A program made the translations under genes and the position numbers. A stretch of DNA of 64,000 bases from an uncultured Desulfobacter sp. (GTDB lineage: Bacteria; Desulfobacterota; Desulfobacteria; Desulfobacterales; Desulfobacteraceae): NCBI RefSeq assembly GCF_963664415.1, contig NZ_OY761441.1, forward strand, positions 1-64,000. Direction: 5' to 3'. This document shows positions 36,724 through 45,589 of the stretch, piece by piece. The notes beneath the pieces are model-generated. The model searched no databases and had not been told where the DNA came from. It worked only from the letters and a program-made list of their open reading frames with translations. Every line of letters starts with the position of its first letter. The first letter of the stretch is position 1.

Positions 36724-36990
36724 GCCCCAGCCGGGCACGGCCACAACATATTGGTGCGCCACGAGGGCGCAGGATACCAAGGGACACCGCAAGGTGGTGT
36801 TATCGGTGAACTTGGAGTACTCTTGCCGAGACCGATGAAGAGAGCCGTCCGACGTGTGCTTTAAGGTGAATTCAGTCGGAAAGCCGGATGCGGTAGCTCC
36901 GCACGTCCGGTTTGATGAGCAGGGACAGGAAACGGAGTCACTTTGCTACCGCGCCTGTCCTTGACTCTACTGGCCGTGCCCGGCTGGGGC
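36724..36990. repeat. Perfect hairpin split by intron copy 2
   Basis: Arms at 36724-36743 (GCCCCAGCCGGGCACGGCCA) and 36971-36990 are exact complements, with the intron between. Joining the exons at 36753/36971 extends the stem to 21 bp with an 8-base loop AACATATT. It lies 36 bp after the kinase operon stop, where a terminator would be expected, but no T tract follows. Confidence 0.9.
36754..36970 (+). mobile_element. Internally deleted group II intron, copy 2 (217 bp)
   Basis: It starts GTGCGCCACGAGGGCGCAGG, as copy 1 at 12841 does, and continues to the same GTPQGGV codons. It then jumps by deletion to the maturase end (GELGV-type codons), domain V (36880-36913) and the same 3' end in AC. 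It shares the first deletion with copy 1 and has lost a further ~560 bp. The remaining stretch 36991-37200 shows no gene. Confidence 0.8.
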
Positions 36991-37200
36991 TTCGTCGTCA
37001 GAAAGGCCGTTGAGATAAAAAGAATCCCAGACTGAAGTTGGACAGTAAAATTACTCACAACGACGGAACCCCCTGAAAACACGGGACCCATATGTAGGAA
37101 ATCCCCCCAAGGTAGTGCCACAGAATGGTGCTATTTTTATTGTAATATATAGTTTTGAAATATAAAATGGGAGTGTCTTTAACACAATGAGGGCTCCCAA

Positions 37201-38832
37201 ATGTTCGCACGCATAAAGAAGTCTGGAAAATACCAGTATCTACAGATAGTCGAGAACAAAAAGGAACAGGGCAAGGTAAAACAACGCGTGATTGCTACAG
37301 TCGGACGCATGGATCAGCTTCATGATAAAAACAGGGTTGAAACCCTGATCCGATCCCTTGCCAGATTTTCTGAAAAAGCGCTGCTGATTCTTTCCTGAAA
37401 AAGTGATGTCAAAGCCGACAGCCTTACCATCGGCCCAACATTGATTTTCCAAAGGCTGTGGGAAGAAAGCGGTATTCAAGGTGTCATCAGACATCTGCTT
37501 GCAGGGCGGAAATTTGAGTTCGATGTGGAACGAGCCATTTTCCTGACGGTGTTGCATCGGCTCATGACATCCGGATCTGACCGTCACTGTGACAGATGGA
37601 AAAGGGATTACCTGATTCCTGGCACAGAAGAGTTGGAGCTGCACCATCTGTATCGAGCCATGACATTTCTGGGTGAAAGCATAACAGACGAGGACTCCGC
37701 TCTTGGCCCTCGACGCAATAAAGACCTCATAGAAGAAATGATGTTCCAGCGGAATAAGGATCTTTTCTCGGAACTGGATCTGGTCTTTTTCGACACCACT
37801 TCCATCTATTTTGAAGGGCAGGGCGGAGATTTTTTTGGTAACAGGGGATTTAGTAAAGACCATCGTCCAGATCTTCATCAAATGGTCGTGGGTGCAGTGC
37901 TTGATGACAACGGGCGTCCGGTCTGTTGTGAAATGTGGCCGGGAAACACAACGGACGTCAAAACCATGATACCGGTAGTTGATCGACTGCGTCATCGTTT
38001 TGGTATTGGACAGTTTTGCATTGTAGCAGATCGTGGAATGATCAGTTCGGATACAATCTCCAAGCTTGAAGCTCGGCAGTTGCCGCATATCTTGGGAACG
38101 CGGATGAGGCGGGTCAAAGAAGTCAAGGCAGAAATCCTGACCCGGGCAGGACGTTACAAAGAAGTCTATCCAGAAAATGCAGACCGGAGCAAACCTTCTC
38201 CTTTGAAGGTAAAGGAAGTCATCCATAATGACACCCGGTATATCATTTGTTTGAATGAGCGCCAGGCACGAAAGGACGCCGCTGACCGCCAGACGATTAT
38301 AGAGTCGTTGAAAAAACAATTGAAGAAAGGTCCTAAAGCACTGGTTGGAAACAAGGGCTATCGCAAATACCTGAAGGTACAAAAAGACAGTGCCCAGATA
38401 GATACAGCCAAAATAGAGGACGAATCCCGTTTTGACGGGAAGTGGGTTCTGACGACAAATACCAATTTGACTCCTGAACAGGTTGCCCTCAAATATAAAG
38501 AGCTCTGGAGAGTGGAAAGAGTGTTCCGGGATGTCAAATCCCTTCTGGACACCAGGCCGGTGTACCACCAGAAAGATGAGAATATTGCCAGTCATGTATT
38601 TTGCAGTTTTCTTGCTCTTGTGCTGCGAAAAGATCTTGACCGAAGTCTGGCTGAAAGCAAACATCAATTTGAGTGGAATGAGATTAAACAAGATCTGAAA
38701 GCTTTGAAACAGGTTGGAATTGAAGAAGGTGGACAGCGTTTTGCCATCAGAAGCGAGTGTAAGGGGATATGCGGTAAAATTTTTCAGACGGTAGGTGTCG
38801 CTCTTCCGCCTACGATCAAAGCCTTGAACTGA
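37201..38832 (+). pseudogene. IS1634-family transposase with in-frame TGA
   Basis: The front (37201-37398, MFARIKKSGKYQYLQIVENK, GRMDQLHDKNRVETLIRSLA) and the body (to 38832) are in the same frame, separated only by TGA at 37396-37398 in the context KALLILS-stop-KSDVKADSL. A Gly (GGA) to TGA change is the simplest explanation. The body keeps the DDE blocks VFFDTTSIYFEG, FCIVADRGMIS and WRVERVFRDVKSLLDTRPVY. GGTAGTGCCA occurs near both ends (37113 and 38850) but in direct, not inverted, orientation, so I could not set the element limits. Confidence 0.85.
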
Positions 38833-38930
38833 TTGTTTAAAAAAGCCTCGGGTAGTGCCAAGAACTTTTTTGTCTCATGTATCATGTTGGAATAATAGAG
38901 CATTCAAAAATTAACTGTTGAAAATCAGCC

Positions 38931-39185
38931 ATGATATCCGGGTTTTATGCCGCTGATCTTGCCGCACAGGGCAAATTGGATGCCGCAAAAAAGATGGTTA
39001 TAAATATTCATAACGCGAACCGGCTTGAAATGAACGGCTTGCCCTGGAGTTTTCCTGAATATGTCCATGGAACTGATTTTACTGCCGGGGACACGTCACA
39101 GGGGTGGAGTGCTGCCGGGGCCATTATCGGCCATTTCGCTCTAGAAAAAAAGCGGTTTTTCCGGATCAGCAATCAGGACTTGTAA
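38931..39185 (+). pseudogene. Glucosidase-like glycoside hydrolase, C-terminal remnant
   Basis: The frame reads ISGFYAADLAAQGKLDAAKK, NIHNANRLEMNGLPWSFPEY and SQGWSAAGAIIGHFALEKK. This is the end of an (alpha/alpha)6 glucosidase of the GH63/MGH1-like group. The start of a protein of the same family, equally broken, is at 60328-60672, so both may be the two ends of one former gene. The upstream boundary abuts the IS1634 region. Confidence 0.65.
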
Positions 39186-39329
39186 ATAGGTTTTTATATG
39201 AAAGTAACAATTAAGTTGTTGAATTACTTTTATTGTTTGTTGTGGGGCGAGTCTGGGTGTTGATAGACCAGATCGGCCCGTGGCCGTTAGTAAAAATAAG
39301 GCCACCCGAACGGCGTTGCCAAACAATAT

Positions 39330-39360
39330 GACCCCTCTGAAATTTAGAGGGGTCAATTTT
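39330..39360 (+). terminator. Rho-independent terminator
   Basis: Stem GACCCCTCT / AGAGGGGTC (39330-39338 and 39346-39354), loop GAAATTT, then AATTTTT. On the opposite strand the hairpin also follows the small Cys-rich gene at 39376-39555 at 16 bp, so it may serve both directions. The sequence resembles the terminal GGGGTCAATTTT repeats of the IS21 element, which could be coincidence. Confidence 0.6.
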
Positions 39361-39375
39361 TAGAATTTCGTTTTA

Positions 39376-39555
39376 TCATTGCATCATCATACAGGTTTTA
39401 TTGCGAGCACTTACATCTTTGGCAACAGCTTTATAACAGGTAATTCTTTCATCAATGCTGGTGGTGCAATAATCACAGGCTCTCAAAGCCTCAATCCTTC
39501 TTTTCTTGCCGCTTGCACAGCATAATGCTGATTTTGATTTTCTATATGATTCCAT
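39376..39555 (-). CDS. Small basic Cys-rich protein (59 aa)
   Basis: ATG at 39555 follows CAGGAGG at ideal spacing. The 59 residues contain six cysteines (ALCCASGKKRR, RACDYC, ITCYKAV, NKTC) and many Lys/Arg. There is no recognised family; a metal-binding or nucleic-acid-binding protein is possible. A hairpin terminator lies just beyond the stop. The neighbouring small genes at 39689 and 40173 also carry Cys pairs. Confidence 0.65.
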   Translation of the reverse strand: MESYRKSKSALCCASGKKRRIEALRACDYCTTSIDERITCYKAVAKDVSARNKTCMMMQ

Positions 39556-39688
39556 ATTGGCCTCCTGAAGTTTTATTAGTAACGAAACATAAATTTTATA
39601 TGTCTCTGCTAATAGAATATGTCATAAGAAATAAAGATCAAGTTTCTGGGTTTATTTGGGTGCTGTATACAGCGCAAGCCAAATAGTT

Positions 39689-39871
39689 CTATTCTATTTC
39701 TTCAAACCCTAATTCCATGGCGGCCTGGCACTCGCCGCACTCCATTGTGGCATTTTCAAGATCAGGGTATTTTTCTTTGATCTCTTCTTCTGTCATTATT
39801 GCCAAATGACTGCATCCACACTGGGGGCAGCTGTTTTTAATTCTGTATTTTTTCTTTTTTGGGGCCATCAT
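39689..39871 (-). CDS. Small zinc-ribbon protein (60 aa)
   Basis: Start ATG at 39871 after AAAGGAGG. An N-terminal basic patch (APKKKKYRIK), the Cys pair CPQCGC and the second pair CGEC about 40 residues later form a four-Cys zinc ribbon; the tail is acidic (AAMELGFEEIE). A longer frame to 39964 lacks a start signal. No named family. It could be a small regulator or a stress protein. Confidence 0.7.
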   Translation of the reverse strand: MMAPKKKKYRIKNSCPQCGCSHLAIMTEEEIKEKYPDLENATMECGECQAAMELGFEEIE

Positions 39872-40172
39872 GTCCTCCTTTATGTTTTGTACATTGAATA
39901 TTGTTTTAATATACCGTTTTTCATTTAAATTTATATGGGTGTTTATCCTCATTTTTTCTACCAACTATATTAAATCATGAATGATTGTCCCTATTTTAAT
40001 GTGGCGTTCGAATATGAATCCTGAAAAGTGTGGGGGGGGGTACAAAAAATACATGGTTTCCCTATATTGATTTATTTTATTTTTATAGATTCATTTACTT
40101 GGGATGTCCAAGATTTTGAATCTTAAATTGAGCTTTAAACCGGCAGTGCCGGATAAAATACAAGGTGATAAT

Positions 40173-40337
40173 ATGAAAACATATAAGAACAGTGTCGGAG
40201 AGTATGACTATTCGGTTGATAACTTAGGCTGGATGGTCCAGATAAAACATAAAGGTAATGATATCAAAAAGTATCAGTGCACAAGATGTGGTAAAATATC
40301 CACCAATAAAAACGAAATCTGTAAAGTGAAAACCTGA
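40173..40337 (+). CDS. Small Cys-containing protein (54 aa)
   Basis: ATG 40173 follows AAGGTGAT. The product has a strand-rich front (SVGEYDYSVDNLGWMVQIKH) and a CTRCG knuckle with one further Cys near the end. It is followed at about 57 bp by a strong terminator, supporting a real transcript. No family recognised. Confidence 0.5.
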   Translation: MKTYKNSVGEYDYSVDNLGWMVQIKHKGNDIKKYQCTRCGKISTNKNEICKVKT

Positions 40338-40393
40338 ATCTGGACAGTTTAAGTGTGTCATGTTGTCGTTGAAAACAGCATAATTGATATAGC

Positions 40394-40432
40394 AATCCTG
40401 CAGGGAGGGGTCTTTCCTGCAGGATTTTTTTG
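40394..40432 (+). terminator. Rho-independent terminator
   Basis: Perfect 11-bp stem AATCCTGCAGG / CCTGCAGGATT (40394-40404, 40416-40426) with an 11-base loop and a run of T. It ends the transcript of the 54-residue gene upstream and separates it from the convergent kinase gene at 40499. Confidence 0.85.
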
Positions 40433-40498
40433 TACACATGATATTATTCGTTATTCAAGCCCTGCTTTTTGATGACATCCCAGGTTGTCCGGCTGTTT

Positions 40499-42433
40499 TT
40501 ACACACACTGTGTTGACTGTTCGGAAAATATTTCGTCCGGTACGTTCAGTTTTATTCTATTGCCTTTACCCTGATTCGATTCGATGGACACAGTCACACC
40601 CAGGGACTGGGCTCTCTCGTTTATTCGCAACAGACCAAAACCATTGCCGGCTGAAACATTTTCCCACGCCTTGCAATCGAATCCCCTGCCTTTGTCCGTG
40701 ACGGTAATGGTAAAACCGTCGTGGGACGGGTCAAGGTCAATACAAGCCTCATTCACGCCGGCATGTTTAATGATATTGAACAGCAATTCCTGAACCGTAC
40801 GGAAAAGAAAGGTGTTTATCTGTTTTTCTCCGGCGTTCAATTTTGTATTGATGTTCAACGCGACTGACAGCCCATATTGTTCTTCGGTCTCTCTGGCAAG
40901 CCATTCCAGAGCAGAAGAAAGACTTGCATGATTCAAAATCGGAGGGCTTAATTCACGGGATAAATTTTTCAGCTTTTTAATGGATTTTGTTAAAATTTTG
41001 AGCGCTTCTTCCATTCCATGATTCGCCGGTTCCCGGTGGCAGGACGTCTCCATGTGAATCCGTGTGCTCACCAAAAGCTGCTGGATATCTTCGTGGAGCA
41101 GGTCAGACAGACGCCGCCGTTCGCTTTCCTCTGCTTTGATTAACTCCTGGGTCAGGGCCTGAAGCTGGATTAAACGCCTGTTCGCTAAAGCGGTACGTTC
41201 GGCTACCAATACTTCCAGGTTTTCATTGAGCGCTTCAAGTTTTGCTTCGGTCAGTTTCTGCCGTGTGATGTCATTGCCAATGGCCAGAATTTCTTTAATT
41301 TTATCCGATTCGTCAAAAATCGCTTTATTTGTCCAGGAGACCCAGACCGTTTCACCGTTTTTTTTAATATTTTCACTTGAAACATTGGTGTGAAGATTTG
41401 GATTGACAACGATATCTCTGACGAGGTGTTCCAGATCCCTGCCCGAACTTCTCTCAACATTGGGAACGATGGTCATCACGTCCTGCCCGACCAGTTCTTC
41501 CCGGGAATATCCAAAAAAACGACACCCATAGCTGTTGATAAACCGAATCATTCCATGATTGTCCCAACGAATAATGATGCTGTTGGCCGTTTCAACCAGA
41601 TCCCGATATTGTTTTTCACTGCGCGCGATCAGATCAGCAGCCTCTTTTTCTTCCTTTCGTGTCTTGCTTAAGGCGTCATTTATTTGTTCGAGCTGTTTTT
41701 CTCGATGGATAATAGAGGCAGTCATCTGATTAAACGTCGATGCCAAACTTTCCAGTTCATCATTTCGGTTGCCGGTATCAAAACGATATGTCAGATCTCC
41801 TTCACCTATCAATGCCGCGCCCTTTTGCAGTTGTGCAATCCTTTTGGTGGTGCTTCGGCCAAGAAACTGTGACGTATAAAAGATGATGCCGATTGTAATC
41901 ACAAGCATGCCCACAAGAATAACGCCCAGGTATTTGAGCGATGATAGATGATTTGTCTGAATCTCGGTATTTATACGAAAACAGGCCTCAGCCAGATATT
42001 GGGCGTGTATCATCAGTTTGTTAATCAATCGTCGCTGCAACCCTTTATCGGAAACATGTTTAACCCGCAAATCTTCAGACAGGGGAATCCGGGTTAAATC
42101 TACAAAGACATCGTGCATCTGCTGAACACCTCCCCTGGCATCATCAACATAGGCAGATAGCGCTATCTCTTTGTCGACAACGGAATCAAACATTGCTTGA
42201 AGGTTCCGGATTTTGGTGAGCCATTGGTTTACCGTACGCGGGTAAGGACTGGTGATATAATTGCTTGTGAGAATATTCAGCTCAAATACGTCTTGTATGA
42301 TCTCCGACTCCACGCTCACCCTTTTCCCAATCCGGACAATTTGGATATAGCTGAAGCCGATCAACGCCGCGCAGGTAAGAGAGATGCCGATTGTTAACAA
42401 CGTATTGATCTGCAGTTTCCGGCTGATGTTCAT
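40499..42433 (-). CDS. Membrane PAS sensor kinase, NarL-type
   Basis: A 644-residue kinase. Helix one at about 13-33, periplasmic part, helix two at about 168-188, then HAMP (KGAALIGEGDLTYRFDTGNR, almost identical to the HAMP of the kinase at 31.4 kb), PAS (SIIIRWDNHGMIRFINSYGC) with PAC, HisKA_3 (ESERRRLSDLLHEDIQQLL, phospho-His) and HATPase (TVQELLFNIIKHAGVN, TDKGRGFD, GNGFGLLRINERA). Kinases of this class phosphorylate LuxR/NarL response regulators; none is adjacent. The gene is intact. Confidence 0.92.
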   Translation of the reverse strand: MNISRKLQINTLLTIGISLTCAALIGFSYIQIVRIGKRVSVESEIIQDVFELNILTSNYITSPYPRTVNQWLTKIRNLQAMFDSVVDKEIALSAYVDDARGGVQQMHDVFVDLTRIPLSEDLRVKHVSDKGLQRRLINKLMIHAQYLAEACFRINTEIQTNHLSSLKYLGVILVGMLVITIGIIFYTSQFLGRSTTKRIAQLQKGAALIGEGDLTYRFDTGNRNDELESLASTFNQMTASIIHREKQLEQINDALSKTRKEEKEAADLIARSEKQYRDLVETANSIIIRWDNHGMIRFINSYGCRFFGYSREELVGQDVMTIVPNVERSSGRDLEHLVRDIVVNPNLHTNVSSENIKKNGETVWVSWTNKAIFDESDKIKEILAIGNDITRQKLTEAKLEALNENLEVLVAERTALANRRLIQLQALTQELIKAEESERRRLSDLLHEDIQQLLVSTRIHMETSCHREPANHGMEEALKILTKSIKKLKNLSRELSPPILNHASLSSALEWLARETEEQYGLSVALNINTKLNAGEKQINTFLFRTVQELLFNIIKHAGVNEACIDLDPSHDGFTITVTDKGRGFDCKAWENVSAGNGFGLLRINERAQSLGVTVSIESNQGKGNRIKLNVPDEIFSEQSTQCV

Positions 42434-42760
42434 ACCTCGTGTTGCCTTTCAAGTCTACCGTGTGATCTTATTTCGTTTGGGTGCAACCCGGTCCAGTCCC
42501 TGGATTTTTTCTATCCATCCAGCCGTTGTCAGCATCAGAAAGTGGTCGTCTTTGAATATCTGGCCGCTTCAAATTATAATTTATGCCCCAGAACAGCGGC
42601 AGTATGCAACAAAAAAAGATCGTTGATGTCATCCGTTTGCAGGTTAAACTCGGATTGAAATAATATTTAATTGTTGTTTTTGGCTTACAATGTAATTCTT
42701 TACAAATTATGTTTTATGTTTATATTTCTGTATAAACAGTACCAAGAAAGGAGACCGGCC
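42434..42760. other. Gap upstream of pdhA with minus-strand remnants
   Basis: The minus strand holds an unassigned C-terminus ending at 42455 (FKDDHFLMLTTAGWIEKIQG, LDRVAPKRNKITR, stop) and, further out, FNLQTDDINDLFLLHTAAVL with a stop near 42577. They look like coding debris of unknown family. The A/T-rich 42670-42740 segment is the likely promoter region of the dehydrogenase operon; I did not find a clear -35/-10 pair. Confidence 0.35.
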
Positions 42761-43206
42761 ATGCCTTTGGATATCGTAGAAAAATTTCAAATCAGGCGCC
42801 TGAGCATCCTTAACGAAAACGGTGATGTCGATACGAACCTTGACCCGGGGTTGCCGGACCAGGTCTTGATTGACCTGTACGGAGCAATGACCCTTTCCAG
42901 AATGATGGACAACCGGCTTCTCAGTCTCCAACGGCAGGGTCGCCTGGGCACGCTGCCGGTATGCCTGGGCCAGGAAGCGGCGTTTTGTCCGCCTATCCTG
43001 GCCATACGGGATACGGACTGGTTTGTTGGGTCGTACAGGGAGATCGGGGCCAGGCTAATGCGCGGGGAACCGCTCATCAATTCTTTGCTTCTCTATAACC
43101 CCCATGTCCTAGCGGACACAACGAAGCATGAAACACTTGCAAATTTTGAAAAATGGTCATAGCTATCAAATTTTTTTTCGACCAAGAAAAATATAAGGAG
43201 ATAGCC

Positions 43207-44466
43207 ATGACCAAGAGATCAAAAAATAGCACATTAATCCAAATCGTTCACCCAATTTGTTGTGGTTTGGATGTTCACAAAGACAAAATTTCGGCCTGTT
43301 TAATCACTGTTGATGCTAATGGGAAAGAACAGCATGAGATTCGAGAGTTTTCATCATTTACTCAAGATTTGCAAAAAATGAAAACGTGGTTGATTAAAAA
43401 TAGCTGTCCTGTAGTGGCAATGGAAAGTACCGGGGTATATTGGCATCCGGTTTATAACACCATCGAAGCTACGATGGAGGTCGTTTTGGTTAATGCCAGG
43501 CATATTAAAAATGTTCCCGGCAGGAAAACAGACATTTGTGACAGTAAATGGCTTGCCGGACTGCTTCGTCATGGGTTGGTAAAAGGGAGTTTTATCCCTC
43601 CCGAACAGGTCCGTGAATGGCGAGAATTAAGCCGATTGAGAAAGATATATACAGAATCTCTCGCTGATTATAAGCGACGTGTTCATAAACTATTTATCAC
43701 GGCAAATATTAAAATTGATTCGGTCGTTTCTGATTTGTTCGGGCTTACCGGTTTGAATCTCATTGATTTGTTATGCAAAAACGATGAAGTGACCTTGGAG
43801 AAAGTTCAGGAATGCACAAAAGGAAGTCTTAAAAAGAAAATTCCTGAATTGTATCTAAGCCTCCATGGATATTTTAAGGATCATCATCGATTCCAACTGA
43901 TTGGCATGATGGAGGCCATTGAGATGTTTCAAAGACAGATTGAACAGATTAATGCCAGATTGGAAATACTTACCCGTGACCATGAAAATTTACTGGAAAG
44001 ATTAGATGAAATTCCCGGGATCGATAAGAAGTCAGCACAATCTGTTCTTGGAGAAGTCGGGGTTACACTGGATGAGTTTAAAAGCATGGTCGCTTTTGTT
44101 GCATGGGCCGGATTGTGCCCTGGAAATAATGAAAGCGCAGGTAAAAGGAAAAGTGGCCGGAATGCGGTTCGAAATCATCCATTCAAAACGATTTTAGTCC
44201 AGATCGCTTGGGCCGCAATCAAGACGAAGGGTTCATATTACAAAGCCAAGTATTATAAACTCAAAGCCAGACGAGGTGCCAAAAAAGCGATTGTCGCCAT
44301 AGCCCATAGAATTGCAAAAGCCATTTACAACATCATCAAAAATGGAGACAGATATAAAGACCTCGGAGAAGAATACTTGAGCAAACCTAACAAACAAAGG
44401 ATGTTGAAAAATTTGGCAAAAAAGGCTGATGAGTTAGGGATGAAACTTGTTCCTTGTGAAGGTTAA
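43207..44466 (+). CDS. IS110-family DEDD transposase
   Basis: ATG 43207 follows AAGGAG; 419 residues. The N-terminal RuvC-like DEDD domain starts with CGLDVHKDKISACL and includes MESTGVYWHPVYN and the KTDICDSKWLA block. The C-terminal transposase_20 domain has LDEIPGIDKKSAQSVLGEVG, FVAWAGLCPGNNESAGKRKS and the catalytic-Ser region. The frame is intact, so the element may be active. IS110 recombinases are guided by a bridge RNA encoded in the element's noncoding end. Confidence 0.93.
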   Translation: MTKRSKNSTLIQIVHPICCGLDVHKDKISACLITVDANGKEQHEIREFSSFTQDLQKMKTWLIKNSCPVVAMESTGVYWHPVYNTIEATMEVVLVNARHIKNVPGRKTDICDSKWLAGLLRHGLVKGSFIPPEQVREWRELSRLRKIYTESLADYKRRVHKLFITANIKIDSVVSDLFGLTGLNLIDLLCKNDEVTLEKVQECTKGSLKKKIPELYLSLHGYFKDHHRFQLIGMMEAIEMFQRQIEQINARLEILTRDHENLLERLDEIPGIDKKSAQSVLGEVGVTLDEFKSMVAFVAWAGLCPGNNESAGKRKSGRNAVRNHPFKTILVQIAWAAIKTKGSYYKAKYYKLKARRGAKKAIVAIAHRIAKAIYNIIKNGDRYKDLGEEYLSKPNKQRMLKNLAKKADELGMKLVPCEG

Positions 44467-44844
44467 TTGATCTATCAAAAATATTTTGTGCAGATATTGA
44501 TTAAAGGGGTACAACTGACAATAGATTTTTAATTCAGCAATAAAAAGTCGGATGTTGAAATGAAGCCTTAGAGCGCGAATATAACATGACTGGTCGGTTT
44601 TTTGCACAACGAACTGTTGGACTTCCATGAAGAGGTACCACGTATATAAAACTTTTATAGTATAAACCGACCGCCGCTGATGATTTAAAAAGTTGTCTTC
44701 TGTGCTTGAATTGTTATCTGAAAGAGATAGCTTTATTGATTTGATACCTTCAATTTGTAACGGTAATGAAAGTGTTGTGGAACAAAAAGCCATAAAACCA
44801 ACGGGACACTATTCCCCTTTTATGGGAGAGTGTTTCATATAAAC
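44467..44844 (+). ncRNA. Candidate bridge RNA region of the IS110 element
   Basis: This 378-bp 3' end has no coding capacity and shows several inverted pairs, such as GGTCGGTTT (44592-44600) with AAACCGACC (44666-44674) and TATAAAACTTTTATA. Within the loop between the first pair lies CCATGAAGAGG (44625-44635), identical to the target just right of the insertion (44847-44857). Guide/target identity is the property expected of a bridge RNA target loop. RNA ends and strand are not determined. Confidence 0.55.
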
Positions 44845-45589
44845 GGCCATGAAGAGGGAAATATCAATCCGGCAAGTGATCGGACTTTGCCGGTTTCAAT
44901 TATTTTAGCCTCCCAGCTTCCCCATGCTGTGGGGCTGGCCTACGGGTCTAAGCTCAAGGGTGAAAAAGATACGGTAGCCCTTGCCGTGTTCGGGGATGGG
45001 TCTACTTCTGAAGGGGATTTTCACGAAGCCCTTAATTTTGCAAGTGTTTTAAACGCGCCGGTGGTATTTTTATGCCAGAATAATCAGTTTGCCATTTCAA
45101 CTCCCCTGGAAATGCAGACCGGATCAGGAACCATTGCACAAAAAGCCATTGCATACGGCATGCAGGGCATCCAGGTAGACGGTAATGATGCGCTGGCCGT
45201 TTATCAGGCTGTTAAAGACGCCGTTGACCGGGCCAGGGCAGGAGAGGGCCCCAGCTTGATTGAGGCCGTCACATTCCGCATGGCCATGCACACCACGGCA
45301 GACGATCCGACCCGGTATAGATCTGATGATCTGGTTAAAAAATGGGAAAAGAAAGATCCCTTGATGCGGTTCAGGATCTACCTTGAACGTAAAGGACTCT
45401 GGGATGACAAGAAGCAGGAAAAGCTCGAAGCCGGTATTAAAGAAGATATCGATAATGCGGTAACCGAGTTTGAAACAGCAAGACAGATTAAAAATGATGC
45501 GCCTTTTGACTATGTATTCGGCACCCGGGTAGATCTGATAGAAGCCCAGCGCAAAAGGTTTCTCATGGATCTGGAAAAGGAGGTGGGTC

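Larger units (their letters stand above)
43100..44844 (+). mobile_element. IS110/IS1111-type element inside pdhA
   Basis: Limits are set by the point where the E1 alpha frame breaks and resumes (AAC at 43097-43099 and 44842-44844). No target duplication beyond the shared AAC is seen, as usual for IS110-type elements. The 5' noncoding part is ~107 bp and the 3' part ~378 bp; a long 3' noncoding end is the IS1111 arrangement. Confidence 0.88.

Noticed and set aside
37240..38691. A 483-residue minus-strand frame
   Set aside because: It is the antisense shadow of the IS1634 transposase, with no family likeness or ribosome site.
37113..38860. GGTAGTGCCA at both sides as terminal repeats of the IS1634 element
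   Set aside because: The two copies are direct, not inverted, and their distances to the gene ends differ; they cannot be used to set boundaries.
40031..40040. G-tract as a phase-variable switch
   Set aside because: It is not inside a gene or a recognisable promoter spacer.
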